DNA of 20,218 nt from Gammaproteobacteria bacterium. GTDB lineage: Bacteria; Pseudomonadota; Gammaproteobacteria; UBA4575. This document shows positions 7,026 through 15,603 of the stretch, in pieces; the stretch's first letter is position 1, and the number at the start of each line of letters is the position of its first letter. The notes beneath the pieces are model-generated. The model was not told where the DNA came from. It was given only the letters and a program-made list of their open reading frames with translations, and did no database searches. The stretch is from NCBI GenBank assembly GCA_027297825.1, contig JAPUHH010000083.1:1-20218 (forward strand). Direction: 5' to 3'. A program made the translations under genes and the position numbers.

Positions 7026-7355
7026 ATGACCAACCCCCTATTAGTACTAACCACTTTTCCAGATATCGACACCGCTCAGCGGCTCGCCAAGCAAATAGTG
7101 CAGGCAAAACTTGCTGCATGTGTAAATATTCTACCCCAGGTGCAATCCATCTATATGTGGCAAGGCGAACAATGCATGGATACCGAGTGTATAGCGCTCA
7201 TAAAAACGACTGAAAACAATTACCCAGAACTTGAGTCTTGCATACAAAAAACACACCCCTATGAACTTCCAGAGATTATTGCCACTCCAATCACAAAGGG
7301 CTCCGCAAGTTATTTATCATGGCTATCAATGAGTTTAAAAAATGAAGTGGTTTAA
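7026..7355 (+). CDS. cutA: CutA1 family divalent-cation tolerance protein
   Basis: CutA1 is a small, very stable trimeric protein with a PII-like ferredoxin fold, linked to copper tolerance in E. coli; its biochemical role is unsettled. The 109-residue protein matches the family throughout: LVLTTFPDIDTAQRLAKQIV at the N-terminus, LAACVNILPQVQSIYMWQGE in the middle, and HPYELPEIIATPITKGSASYLSW near the end. The ATG at 7026 fits the usual start, though no clear Shine-Dalgarno sequence is present. Its last 14 bases overlap the start of dsbD, so both are probably one transcript, an arrangement known from other gammaproteobacteria. In E. coli too, cutA lies next to dsbD. Confidence 0.95.
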   Translation: MTNPLLVLTTFPDIDTAQRLAKQIVQAKLAACVNILPQVQSIYMWQGEQCMDTECIALIKTTENNYPELESCIQKTHPYELPEIIATPITKGSASYLSWLSMSLKNEVV

Positions 7356-9273
7356 TTTAGTTTTATTATCGATCTTGCTATGCGTCAATTCGATTGGTGC
7401 AGCGGTTACGGACGAAATATCTGTTGAACAACCATTACTGCTTAGTGATCTAAGTACACTCACAGGCATCGATGACGAGGAAGAAGAATTTTTAGATCCC
7501 GATATTGCCTTTCAAGTATTCGCCAAACAAGGCGACACCAACACCATTGTTACCGATTGGTTAATAAGAGATGGCTACTACTTATATAAAGATAAAATCA
7601 GTGTTTCACCTAAAGAGGGAACGCAAGTAACGCTTGGTGAGCTAAACTTGCCAATAGGCAAAGAGAAACACGATGAATATTTTGGAGCGATTATCAGCAT
7701 TGATCATAATTTTCAATCTGATATCCCCATACAGCAGCTTGCACCGAATACAAAATTTGTAGATTTAGTTTTTAACTATCAAGGCTGCGCAAAAGCCGGG
7801 CTATGTTACCCACCGATAACAAAAAATATTCGTGTCGATTTAAACAATAATCCTGCAGCAGGAACAACCTCTGTTAGCAATAGCGGCAGCACCACAAACT
7901 CATCTTCGGGCAACACCGAGTTTCAGTCTGAACAATATCGTATTGCTAGCACTCTAGCTTCAGGAAAGCTTTGGTTTACGGTATTAAGCTTTTTTGGTTT
8001 AGGTCTATTGTTAGCATTCACACCTTGTGTGTTCCCCATGATCCCGATTCTCTCCAGCATTATTGTTGGCCAAGGTAAAAAGATCTCCACTTCCAAGGCC
8101 TTCACACTCTCCCTGATTTATGTTTTAGCGATGGCAGTTACCTATACCGTTGCAGGAGTCATTGTTGGTTTATCGGGTGAGAACATACAAATTTGGTTTC
8201 AAAACCCATGGGTCTTAAGTGTGTTTGCAGGGATATTTGTGCTGCTGTCATTCTCCATGTTTGGTTTTTATGAATTACAAATGCCAAATGCAGTGCAATC
8301 TAAATTGAACATGATTAGTTCAAACCAACAACAAGGCTCTTATATTGGTGCCGGTATCATGGGCTTTTTATCCGCACTGATTGTAGGCCCGTGTGTAACC
8401 GCGCCTTTAATTGGCGCACTCATCTATATTGCTAATACTGGTGATGCCCTAATTGGTGGCATCGCCTTGTTTGCGCTAAGCATGGGCATGGGTGCGCCGT
8501 TACTTGCGATTGGAACTTCAGCGGGGAAAATTCTACCCAAAGCCGGTGCCTGGATGGATGCGGTTAAAGCCGTATTCGGAGTAATGATGCTTGGCCTGGC
8601 AATTTGGTTGCTAGAACGCTTCTTGCCCGCTGCGGTTATATTATTGATGGCAGGCGCATTATTAATTGTCTCGGCAATCTATATGGGCGCACTGGAAACC
8701 ATCAAAGATGCCACTTCAGGATGGCATAAGCTATGGAAAGGCTTGGGGCTAATCTCACTCGTGTACGGCGCAATTTTGGTTATTGGCGCAGCGGGTGGTA
8801 GCCATAGTTTACTACAGCCTTTGCAAGGTATTGCTGCACAACGTAGCGCATCTGACAATTCTAATAACACAAATAATATTCATGCACTTCCGTTTCAACA
8901 GGTAAAAGGTGTTGAGGGCTTGAATGCGGCCGTTCAACAAGCCGCACAAGATGGTAGACCTGTAATGTTGGATTTTTATGCGGACTGGTGTGTGTCATGC
9001 AAAGAGATGGAGTCGTTTACATTTAGTGATGCAAGCGTACAAGATTCACTAAACAATTTTGTCATTCTTCAATCCGATGTCACGAATAATGACGCGCAGG
9101 ATAAGGCTTTGTTAAAAGAATTAGGCTTGTTTGGGCCTCCCGCCATCTTGTTTTACGATAGCAGTGGTAATGAATTACGCAATTACCGCGTAGTGGGATT
9201 CATGGATGCCAATGATTTCTCATCACACATTGAAAGTTTCAAACAATCTGGAACCTTTGCACTGAACGATTAA
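7342..9273 (+). CDS. dsbD: Thiol:disulfide interchange protein DsbD
   Basis: DsbD moves electrons from cytoplasmic thioredoxin across the inner membrane to periplasmic partners such as DsbC and CcmG. All three modules and all six redox cysteines can be seen. After a signal peptide (about residues 1-20) comes the N-terminal alpha domain with C149 and C155 in YQGCAKAGLCYPP. The eight-helix membrane domain (about 210-500) carries C229 in TPCVFPM and C351 in GPCVTAPL. The C-terminal thioredoxin-like domain has C550 and C553 in DWCVSCKEME. The total of 643 residues is somewhat longer than E. coli DsbD, with an acidic insertion (DDEEEEFLD) after the signal peptide and a Ser/Asn-rich linker at about 174-193. 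It overlaps cutA and converges on an exported MsrA. Confidence 0.96.
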   Translation: MKWFNLVLLSILLCVNSIGAAVTDEISVEQPLLLSDLSTLTGIDDEEEEFLDPDIAFQVFAKQGDTNTIVTDWLIRDGYYLYKDKISVSPKEGTQVTLGELNLPIGKEKHDEYFGAIISIDHNFQSDIPIQQLAPNTKFVDLVFNYQGCAKAGLCYPPITKNIRVDLNNNPAAGTTSVSNSGSTTNSSSGNTEFQSEQYRIASTLASGKLWFTVLSFFGLGLLLAFTPCVFPMIPILSSIIVGQGKKISTSKAFTLSLIYVLAMAVTYTVAGVIVGLSGENIQIWFQNPWVLSVFAGIFVLLSFSMFGFYELQMPNAVQSKLNMISSNQQQGSYIGAGIMGFLSALIVGPCVTAPLIGALIYIANTGDALIGGIALFALSMGMGAPLLAIGTSAGKILPKAGAWMDAVKAVFGVMMLGLAIWLLERFLPAAVILLMAGALLIVSAIYMGALETIKDATSGWHKLWKGLGLISLVYGAILVIGAAGGSHSLLQPLQGIAAQRSASDNSNNTNNIHALPFQQVKGVEGLNAAVQQAAQDGRPVMLDFYADWCVSCKEMESFTFSDASVQDSLNNFVILQSDVTNNDAQDKALLKELGLFGPPAILFYDSSGNELRNYRVVGFMDANDFSSHIESFKQSGTFALND

Positions 9274-9296
9274 CAATATTCGTCTAGATCAAGCTT

Positions 9297-9315
9297 CCCA
9301 AATATCCGCTTTGGG
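9297..9315. terminator. Weak hairpin between convergent dsbD and msrA
   Basis: A 6-bp inverted repeat (CCCAAA / TTTGGG) with a 7-base loop lies 23 bases after dsbD and 28 before the end of msrA. There is no long T tract on either side, so termination here would be weak or rho-dependent. Confidence 0.35.
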
Positions 9316-9343
9316 TCGTTTGCCGTCATTTGCAATAAAGTTG

Positions 9344-10015
9344 TTACCTACTTGAAGGGATTAGTGATCCGGCTTTTGTGGCAGCACTTCTCCATAGCTC
9401 CTTAAGACGTGCATCACGTCCGCATGTAAAACGATAATACTTATACCGCACCGGGTTTACTTGATAATAATTTTGGTGGTAATCCTCAGCTGGATAAAAT
9501 GTTTTTGCGAGTAATAACTCGGTTACTACAGGCTGTTTAAAAAAACCCGATTGGTCCAACTCGCTTTTAGACACTTCGGCTAATATTTGTTGCTCATCGT
9601 TACGAAAAAAAATAGCCGTTCGATAACTTTCGCCTTTATCACAAAACTGCCCATCATCGGTAAGTGGGTCTACGTTATGCCAAAAAACATTTAGTAATGT
9701 TGCATACGTAATTTTAGTTGGATCATAGGTCACTTGCAGCGCTTCGAAGTGGCCTGTGCCACCAGCAGAGACTTGTTTGTAACCCGGATTGTCAAGATGC
9801 CCACCGGTATACCCCGAGATGGTAGATACCACTCCATCCAACTTGTCGAAGGGAGGTTCCATGCACCAAAAGCAGCCACCGGCAAAAATAGCGGTCTCTA
9901 GTGCGCTTGTGACTTGCTCCTGTCCTGGTTTTGTTTCAGACCACGCCAAACTGACAAGCAACATCAGACAAATTGCAAATGCCGTCATTCCGAAATTTTT
10001 TAGCTTATGTTGCAT
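9344..10015 (-). CDS. msrA: Exported peptide-methionine (S)-S-oxide reductase MsrA
   Basis: MsrA reduces the S form of methionine sulfoxide in oxidised proteins. The 223-residue product opens with a basic and then hydrophobic stretch (residues 4-25, ending near AWSE) that looks like a Sec signal peptide, so this copy should act in the periplasm. The catalytic motif GGCFWCMEPPFD puts the active cysteine at C48. Other family marks are SGYTGGHLDNPGYKQVSAGGTGHFEALQV (in pieces), FWHNVDPLTDDGQFCDKG and YHQNYY, and C198 near the end (RFTCGRD) could be the resolving cysteine. A modest Shine-Dalgarno (AAGAGA) precedes the ATG. It lies opposite to, and convergent with, dsbD, a plausible electron source. 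No fused or adjacent MsrB is present. Confidence 0.93.
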   Translation of the reverse strand: MQHKLKNFGMTAFAICLMLLVSLAWSETKPGQEQVTSALETAIFAGGCFWCMEPPFDKLDGVVSTISGYTGGHLDNPGYKQVSAGGTGHFEALQVTYDPTKITYATLLNVFWHNVDPLTDDGQFCDKGESYRTAIFFRNDEQQILAEVSKSELDQSGFFKQPVVTELLLAKTFYPAEDYHQNYYQVNPVRYKYYRFTCGRDARLKELWRSAATKAGSLIPSSR

Positions 10016-10296
10016 TGATTGTCTCTTACGTTACAGGTGTACTTGCCTATTTGAGTGAGGCATCAAGGCAGGGTTCAGTCATTTTTCAGCAGGCGACATC
10101 ATGATTCGATTGAAATCACGACAGTTCACTTATATTTCACGAACTAGCTGCTATCATGCCTTAATTTCTTAAAATATCTTCTAAGTTGAGAAATATCGAC
10201 TAAAGTACTGTTAACCCCACATTTATCATGTACACTCGCGAATAATTGTAAGATACACGCAAGTTCAAAGAACTTAGCGACAGATTAAGTATAAAA

Positions 10297-10740
10297 ATGG
10301 CCAAACTCCTCCTATTAAATGGACCTAATCTAAACTTACTCGGGCAACGAGAGCCTGAAGTCTATGGCCATGATTCCCTCTCAGATGTCGTTCAACGAGC
10401 CCACCAGAAGGCTGCTCAGTTAGGCCACCAGCTTGAGGATTTTCAAAGCAATGCGGAGCATGAATTAGTCAACCGTATCCATCAGGCTAAGCAAGATGGA
10501 ATTGGCCTGATTATTTTCAACCCTGGTGCTTTCACACATACTAGCATCTCCTTACGCGATGCTTTGCTCGGCGTAGACATTCCGTTTATCGAGTTACATT
10601 TATCCAATGTGTTCGCACGCGAAGAATTCCGACAACATTCATTTTTATCAGACATTGCACTGGGGGTAATTTCTGGCATGGGCGCAAAAGGTTATGAGCT
10701 CGCAGTTGAAGCCGCCGATAATAAACTAACCGAGAATTAA
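10297..10740 (+). CDS. aroQ: 3-dehydroquinate dehydratase, type II
   Basis: AroQ removes water from 3-dehydroquinate to give 3-dehydroshikimate in the shikimate pathway; type II enzymes form cytoplasmic dodecamers. The 147-residue protein has the conserved start LLLNGPNLNLLGQREPEVYG, giving catalytic R18 and Y23. FQSNAEHELVNRIHQA and FNPGAFTHTSISLRDAL follow, then IELHLSNVFAREEFR with H101. Length is normal for the family. The ATG start is preceded by AT-rich sequence with no obvious Shine-Dalgarno. Only two bases separate its stop from accB, and aroQ-accB-accC is a recurrent operon in gammaproteobacteria, although the functional link is loose. Confidence 0.96.
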   Translation: MAKLLLLNGPNLNLLGQREPEVYGHDSLSDVVQRAHQKAAQLGHQLEDFQSNAEHELVNRIHQAKQDGIGLIIFNPGAFTHTSISLRDALLGVDIPFIELHLSNVFAREEFRQHSFLSDIALGVISGMGAKGYELAVEAADNKLTEN

Positions 10741-10742
10741 GC

Positions 10743-11189
10743 ATGGACATTCGCAAAGTAAAAAAACTAATTGAGTTGCTGGAAATGTCGGGCATTGCTG
10801 AAATTGAAATCAAGGAAGGGGAAGAATCTGTACGCATTTGCCGTTACCCCACAAACGCTGCAGTTCAATATACAGTTCCACAAGTGCCAGTAGCAATGCC
10901 TGCGGCTCCCACCGAATTATTACCTGCAGCTGAAGAGCCAGCTGCGGTACCGAGTGGTCACACCGTAGAATCGCCAATGGTAGGAACTTTTTATACAGCA
11001 CCCGCTCCAGGACAAAAATCTTTTGTAGAAATTGGGCAATCTGTTCAAGTCGGTGATACCTTATGCATTATCGAAGCGATGAAAATGTTAAACCAAATAG
11101 AAGCAGACAAAGCCGGCGTAATAAAAGCAATGCTGGTTGAAAATGGTCAACCGGTTGAATACGGACAAGCACTGTTTGTGATCGCCTAG
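10743..11189 (+). CDS. accB: Biotin carboxyl carrier protein of acetyl-CoA carboxylase
   Basis: AccB carries biotin between the carboxylase AccC and the carboxyltransferase AccAD in malonyl-CoA synthesis for fatty acids. The 148-residue protein has the usual three parts. The N-terminal domain starts MDIRKVKKLIELLEMSGIAE. A flexible Ala/Pro-rich linker spans about residues 45-75. The C-terminal biotinyl domain has SPMVGTFYTAPAPG and the modification site EAMKM, with biotinyl lysine K114. It begins two bases after aroQ, so translation is probably coupled, and is followed 25 bases later by accC. Confidence 0.97.
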   Translation: MDIRKVKKLIELLEMSGIAEIEIKEGEESVRICRYPTNAAVQYTVPQVPVAMPAAPTELLPAAEEPAAVPSGHTVESPMVGTFYTAPAPGQKSFVEIGQSVQVGDTLCIIEAMKMLNQIEADKAGVIKAMLVENGQPVEYGQALFVIA

Positions 11190-11214
11190 CTTTACTTACC
11201 AAAATAAATATTTC

Positions 11215-12555
11215 GTGTTTGAAAAACTTGTAATAGCCAATCGTGGCGAAATTGCTTTACGCATTCTGCGTGCATGCCGCGATATGGGAATCAAAACCGT
11301 TGCCATCCACTCAGAAGCCGATCGCGATTTAATGCATGTCGGCATGGCGGATGAATCCGTCTGTATCGGCCCTGCATCATCAGCTCAAAGTTATCTAAAT
11401 ATCCCTGCTATCATTAGTGCCGCAGAGGTAACCGATGCTACGGCTATACACCCAGGCTATGGCTTCTTATCCGAGAATGCTGAGTTTGCAGAGGTTGTTG
11501 AATCTAGCGGCTTTGTATTTATTGGTCCTAAGTCAGACACGATTCGCCTGATGGGTGACAAAATATCTGCGAAACGCGCCATGGAAGCAGCTGGAGTACC
11601 TTGTGTACCAGGCTCTATCGAACCTATTAGTGATGATATGGGTAGGGCTAAACAAATTGCTCAGGATATTGGCTACCCGGTGATGGTCAAAGCCGCTGGC
11701 GGCGGCGGCGGGCGCGGTATGCGCGTGGTGGAAAGTGAAAGTGAATTAGCTGAGGCGATTTCATTGACACGTACGGAAGCCGGTGCTGCTTTCAATGATG
11801 ATCGTCTGTTTATGGAAAAATTCCTACAAGCACCACGCCATGTTGAATTTCAAGTACTAGCTGATAACTATGGTAACGCCATTCATTTATGTGAACGCGA
11901 TTGCTCGATGCAACGCCGTAACCAAAAAGTGATTGAAGAGGCGCCTGCATTTGGTATTACAGAAGAGCAGCGAAGCTTCATTGGTGAACGTATAACACGA
12001 GCTTGTCGTGAAATTGGCTATCGCGGCGCAGGAACTTTTGAATTCTTATATGCAAATGGTGAGTTTTATTTCATTGAAATGAATACGCGCGTGCAAGTTG
12101 AGCATCCTGTAACGGAAATGATTACTGGCATTGATATTGTAAAGCAACAACTGCTTATCGCTGCTGGTGAAAAGCTTTCATTTACTCAAGACGATATTAA
12201 AATCCGCGGACATGCAATTGAATGTCGTATTAATGCAGAGCATCCTTATACCTTCATTCCTTGTCCAGGCAAAGTTACGCATTTTCATTGTCCGGGTGGA
12301 CCGGGTATACGTGTGGACACGCATTTATATAATGGTTACACAGTGCCACCCCACTATGACTCAATGATTGGCAAGTTACTTTCGATAGGGCATAGCCGAG
12401 AAGGTGCAATCACACGTATGAAAGGTGCGCTACATGAAATTGTTATCGAGGGTATTACAACAAATGTCCCATTGTTGCAGGATTTAATGCTCGATCCTGT
12501 ATTCGTTAATGCCGAGCATAATATCCACTATCTCGAAACTAAACTTAAAGAATAA
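11215..12555 (+). CDS. accC: Biotin carboxylase subunit of acetyl-CoA carboxylase
   Basis: AccC uses ATP and bicarbonate to carboxylate the biotin on AccB. The 446-residue product covers the full biotin-carboxylase fold. The N-terminal domain starts FEKLVIANRGEIALRILRAC, and IHPGYGFLSENAEFAE follows. The ATP-grasp glycine loop is KAAGGGGGRGMRVV. The catalytic region contains FIEMNTRVQVEHPVTEM, and the C-terminal domain has GHAIECRINAEHP. The start is GTG at 11215, fixed by alignment with the invariant N-terminus of the family; there is no in-frame ATG near it and no visible Shine-Dalgarno sequence. Length is normal (E. coli 449). Confidence 0.97.
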   Translation: MFEKLVIANRGEIALRILRACRDMGIKTVAIHSEADRDLMHVGMADESVCIGPASSAQSYLNIPAIISAAEVTDATAIHPGYGFLSENAEFAEVVESSGFVFIGPKSDTIRLMGDKISAKRAMEAAGVPCVPGSIEPISDDMGRAKQIAQDIGYPVMVKAAGGGGGRGMRVVESESELAEAISLTRTEAGAAFNDDRLFMEKFLQAPRHVEFQVLADNYGNAIHLCERDCSMQRRNQKVIEEAPAFGITEEQRSFIGERITRACREIGYRGAGTFEFLYANGEFYFIEMNTRVQVEHPVTEMITGIDIVKQQLLIAAGEKLSFTQDDIKIRGHAIECRINAEHPYTFIPCPGKVTHFHCPGGPGIRVDTHLYNGYTVPPHYDSMIGKLLSIGHSREGAITRMKGALHEIVIEGITTNVPLLQDLMLDPVFVNAEHNIHYLETKLKE

Positions 12556-12581
12556 TCGTTCGGCGCGTAACTCTCGCTCTC

Positions 12582-13451
12582 GTGTTTGAAATCAGTCTGT
12601 GCATTACCTCAACCCAGCATATTGCCGTAGAGGCAGTGCTGGAGGAATTAGGCGCACTCTCGATTAGTCTGCATGACGCTGTCGATGATCCAGTGTTTGT
12701 TCTAGAAGTTGACGAAACTCCGTTATGGAAACAAATTACACTCACCGCACTGTTTGAGGAAAAGTTAGAGCTTGCCCCCCTCCAACACACCCTTGAAGAA
12801 ATTTTAGCTTGCCCGCTAGAAATTTCAATCCGAACCATAGACGAACAAGACTGGCAAAATACATGGCTGCAAGGTTTACAGCCCATGCAATTTGGTGAGC
12901 GCTTGTGGATTTGTCCCAGTTGGTGCACTTCTCCAGATCCATTTGCCGTAAACATTCAATTAGACCCCGGCATCGCCTTTGGTACTGGCACCCATCCTAC
13001 AACAGCTTTATGTATTGAATGGCTCGCGAATCATCCCCCTTGCAACAAAGCGGTCATTGATTTTGGTTGCGGTTCCGGCATTCTTGCCATCACAGCACAT
13101 TATTTAGGTGCGAAATCTGTACTCGCATTCGATCATGATCCACAAGCCGTCCAAGCCACGCGTGCAAATGCTATCTGCAATCAACTATCAAATTGTCAGA
13201 TTAAGGTTGCGGTGGCAAATGAGATAAAGGATGAGACATGCGAGGTTTTATTAGCAAATGTATTATTACAGCCATTAATTACACTAGAACAAAATTTTGC
13301 GGATACCGTTCAATCTACTGGAAAAATAATTTTATCCGGTATACTTCAGTCGCAACTAGATGAACTTACACAAGCGTATCAAACACATTTCGATATCCAT
13401 CAAATTTACATAAAAAATGAATGGTTATTAGTCGAAGCCACTCGCCTTTAA
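12582..13451 (+). CDS. prmA: Ribosomal protein L11 methyltransferase
   Basis: PrmA trimethylates lysines and the N-terminus of ribosomal protein L11 with S-adenosylmethionine. The 289-residue protein has the L11-recognition domain first (about residues 1-55, with DDPVFVLEVDETPLW) and an SPDPFAVNIQLDPGIAFGTGTHPTTALC-type segment (in pieces) before the methyltransferase fold. Motif I is VIDFGCGSGILAITA, followed by AFDHDPQAVQATRANA; LLANVLLQPLI is the motif IV region. It starts at a GTG in a context almost identical to that of accC (both read TCGTGTTTGAAA), again without a Shine-Dalgarno. In frame upstream there is no stop until within accC, but also no better start. Position after accBC is conserved in gammaproteobacteria. 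Confidence 0.95.
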   Translation: MFEISLCITSTQHIAVEAVLEELGALSISLHDAVDDPVFVLEVDETPLWKQITLTALFEEKLELAPLQHTLEEILACPLEISIRTIDEQDWQNTWLQGLQPMQFGERLWICPSWCTSPDPFAVNIQLDPGIAFGTGTHPTTALCIEWLANHPPCNKAVIDFGCGSGILAITAHYLGAKSVLAFDHDPQAVQATRANAICNQLSNCQIKVAVANEIKDETCEVLLANVLLQPLITLEQNFADTVQSTGKIILSGILQSQLDELTQAYQTHFDIHQIYIKNEWLLVEATRL

Positions 13452-13481
13452 GTTAGTTTTATTACAAGAATCAGATTTTTA

Positions 13482-14273
13482 ATGCATACCAAGTGCCCTG
13501 AATGTAATGCCATATTCCGCATCACCCCGGATCAATTAGAAATTGCAGATGGACTGGTGCGTTGCGGATTATGCGATGCGGTGTTTAATGGCAAAGATCA
13601 CTCCCATGAAGGCACTGCAGTTGCATCCCCTCAAGTAGCTACAAGTTATTTTGAGCAAGAGCAAGAATCTATCGAAGAAGACATCGTAACTACAGATGCC
13701 TTCGATAGTAACGATCAGCATCAATATGATGATGAGGCCTTAATTGATGCAGATAAGATTCCGACCATCATTCGAGATGATTTTGGTGGGGGCTTTTTAT
13801 CTAAACCGACCAATCCCCTACAAATTACTTTGTGGACTGCTGGAGCAATTGCGCTTGCGCTATTTTTCCTAGGCCAAATAACCTATTGGCAAGATGTAGA
13901 TGTGTTACCGCGACCGTGGGTTGATAATTTTTGCATATTGGCAGGCTGCAACTCAGGCCTAGAACAAGACCTTGCAGCAATTAAAATTTTAAATCGGAAT
14001 ATTTATACCCACCCAAATGTTGATAATGCCCTAATGATCACCTCATCATTTGTAAATGTAAGCGAGCGAGCACAACCATTTCCACAATTACAAATTATGA
14101 TATTAGATACACAAGGAGAAATTGTGGCAATACGTCGTTTCTCGCCTGGAGATTATTTGGTTGATAAAGAGCTTACAACAACATTAATGCAAACCAATCA
14201 GCCTGTGGGAGCACGCTTAGAGATACTAGACCCAGGCAGCAGTGTGATTGCATATGAAATTGAATTCTACTAA
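13482..14273 (+). CDS. Zinc-ribbon and DUF3426 domain membrane protein
   Basis: The 263-residue protein begins with an MJ0042-type zinc ribbon with Cys at 5, 8, 28 and 31 (TKCPECNAIF ... VRCGLCDAVFNG). An acidic, low-complexity linker (about 45-95) follows, then one transmembrane helix near residues 112-133 (ITLWTAGAIALALFFLGQIT). A C-terminal DUF3426-like domain then faces the periplasm, with IKILNRNIYTHPNVDNALMI and LQIMILDTQGEIVAIRRFSP. The topology suggests a cytoplasmic metal-binding head and an outer sensor or scaffold domain, but the function is unknown. The gene lies in the conserved place between prmA and dusB. The start codon is ATG; the upstream AT-rich bases show no strong Shine-Dalgarno. 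Confidence 0.88.
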   Translation: MHTKCPECNAIFRITPDQLEIADGLVRCGLCDAVFNGKDHSHEGTAVASPQVATSYFEQEQESIEEDIVTTDAFDSNDQHQYDDEALIDADKIPTIIRDDFGGGFLSKPTNPLQITLWTAGAIALALFFLGQITYWQDVDVLPRPWVDNFCILAGCNSGLEQDLAAIKILNRNIYTHPNVDNALMITSSFVNVSERAQPFPQLQIMILDTQGEIVAIRRFSPGDYLVDKELTTTLMQTNQPVGARLEILDPGSSVIAYEIEFY

Positions 14274-14307
14274 GTTTCAGCTACACCCTCAAAACAACTA
14301 AACCCCC

Positions 14308-15297
14308 GTGAATATTGGCCCCTACACACTAAATAGCAATATCTTGCTCGCTCCCATGGCTGGAATTACCGATACGGTATATCGCAAGATATGTATGCAA
14401 CTTGGTGCTGGAGCTACGGTTGCCGAGATGCTGACTTCAGATATTTCAATGTGGAAAAGCGCAAAAAGTTCCGAGCGTTTAATTAGACCCTCGGACCCAG
14501 AACCTCGCATCGTACAAATTGCAGGCACCGCTCCAAACATGATGGCAATGGCAGCTCAAGTTTGTGTCGATAAAGGCGCGCAAATCATTGATATCAATAT
14601 GGGTTGCCCGGCAAAAAAAGTTTGTAAAAAAATGGCAGGTTCTGCACTGCTAGAAAATGAAAATGTCGTTGCTAAAATTTTAGAAGCCGTAGTGAACGCT
14701 ATCGATGTGCCAGTTACCTTGAAGATGCGTACGGGCGTATCTCCGCAGAAACGCAATGCCGTTCGTATCGCTCGACTCGCGGAATCTATAGGGATACAAG
14801 CGTTAGCCATACATGGACGTACGCGTCAATGCTTATATCGAGGCGAAGCAGAATTTGAAACAATAAAAAATGTGAAAAATGTGGTGGACATTCCAGTAAT
14901 TGCAAACGGCAATATTAATTCACCAGAAATCGCAAAAAAAATCTTGGCTTTTACAGAAGCAAATGCGATTATGATAGGCAGAGCAGCACAAGGTAATCCT
15001 TGGATATTTAACCAAGTAAATTACTTAATAAAAAATAATAAAAAGTTGCCCACACCCTCATTGGAAGAAATTGAAAACGTGATGCAAACACATCTTGATG
15101 GATTGTATGTGCATTATGGGAGTGAAAAGGGTGTACGCGTTGCTCGAAAACATATCGCTTGGTATCTAAAAAAATTTACAAGTTATGCGATGTTTAAAAA
15201 TGTTCTGTTGCAAACTGATAACGCAATGCAACAGCAAAAACTACTAAAAGAATTCTTTAAATATTCGCAAGCTGACAACAGGGAGTTAGCCGCATGA
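14308..15297 (+). CDS. dusB: tRNA-dihydrouridine synthase B
   Basis: DusB is an FMN enzyme that reduces uridine 17 of tRNA to dihydrouridine. The 329-residue protein has an N-terminal TIM barrel starting NIGPYTLNSNILLAPMAGITD, the catalytic loop INMGCPAKKVCKKMAGSALL with the proton-donating Cys (CKK), VTLKMRTG, IHGRTR and VIANGNINS, and GRAAQGNPWIF as the phosphate-binding part. The helical C-terminal domain completes the family length. GTG at 14308 is the start by alignment with the family, with no Shine-Dalgarno visible. Its stop overlaps the fis start as ATGA, the classical dusB-fis operon of gammaproteobacteria. Confidence 0.96.
   Translation: MNIGPYTLNSNILLAPMAGITDTVYRKICMQLGAGATVAEMLTSDISMWKSAKSSERLIRPSDPEPRIVQIAGTAPNMMAMAAQVCVDKGAQIIDINMGCPAKKVCKKMAGSALLENENVVAKILEAVVNAIDVPVTLKMRTGVSPQKRNAVRIARLAESIGIQALAIHGRTRQCLYRGEAEFETIKNVKNVVDIPVIANGNINSPEIAKKILAFTEANAIMIGRAAQGNPWIFNQVNYLIKNNKKLPTPSLEEIENVMQTHLDGLYVHYGSEKGVRVARKHIAWYLKKFTSYAMFKNVLLQTDNAMQQQKLLKEFFKYSQADNRELAA
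15281..15285 (+). promoter_or_regulatory. Shine-Dalgarno site of fis
   Basis: GGGAG lies eight bases before the fis ATG at 15294, inside the end of dusB. It is one of the few clear ribosome-binding sites in the cluster and supports the ATG rather than an upstream start. Confidence 0.7.
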
Positions 15298-15575
15298 TTG
15301 CATCGTTTTCTACTGCACAAGTAACCCAATTACATAGCGAACGTCGCAAAAAACCTTTACGTGACACGGTGACAAATTCTTTGCGCCTGTATTTAAACCA
15401 ATTAAGCGATCATGAGCCTGAAGATCTTCATAAAATGTTTATAGAAGAAGTGGAACGCCCACTGCTAGAAGCTGTAATGGAATATTGCAATGGCAATCAA
15501 ACAAAAGCGGCTAAATATTTAGGCCTCAATCGCGGCACGCTGCGCAAAAAACTCAAGATCTACGGTCTGAATTAA
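15294..15575 (+). CDS. fis: DNA-binding protein Fis
   Basis: Fis is a small nucleoid protein that bends DNA and regulates rRNA, tRNA and many growth genes. The 93-residue product ends in the conserved helix-turn-helix NQTKAAKYLGLNRGTLRKKLKIYGLN, preceded by the dimer helices with EDLHKMFIEEVERPLLEAVME. Its N-terminal 25-30 residues are variable, as in other Fis proteins. It overlaps dusB by four bases and has a clear GGGAG site; both suggest that it is translated from the dusB message as well as possibly from its own promoter. purH begins 28 bases after it. Confidence 0.96.
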   Translation: MIASFSTAQVTQLHSERRKKPLRDTVTNSLRLYLNQLSDHEPEDLHKMFIEEVERPLLEAVMEYCNGNQTKAAKYLGLNRGTLRKKLKIYGLN

Positions 15576-15603
15576 TCAACCGCCACATTTTTAGAATATC
15601 TCA

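Noticed and set aside
10482..11001. Minus-strand frames opposite aroQ and accB
   Set aside because: Antisense shadows of conserved genes with no start signal or domain of their own.
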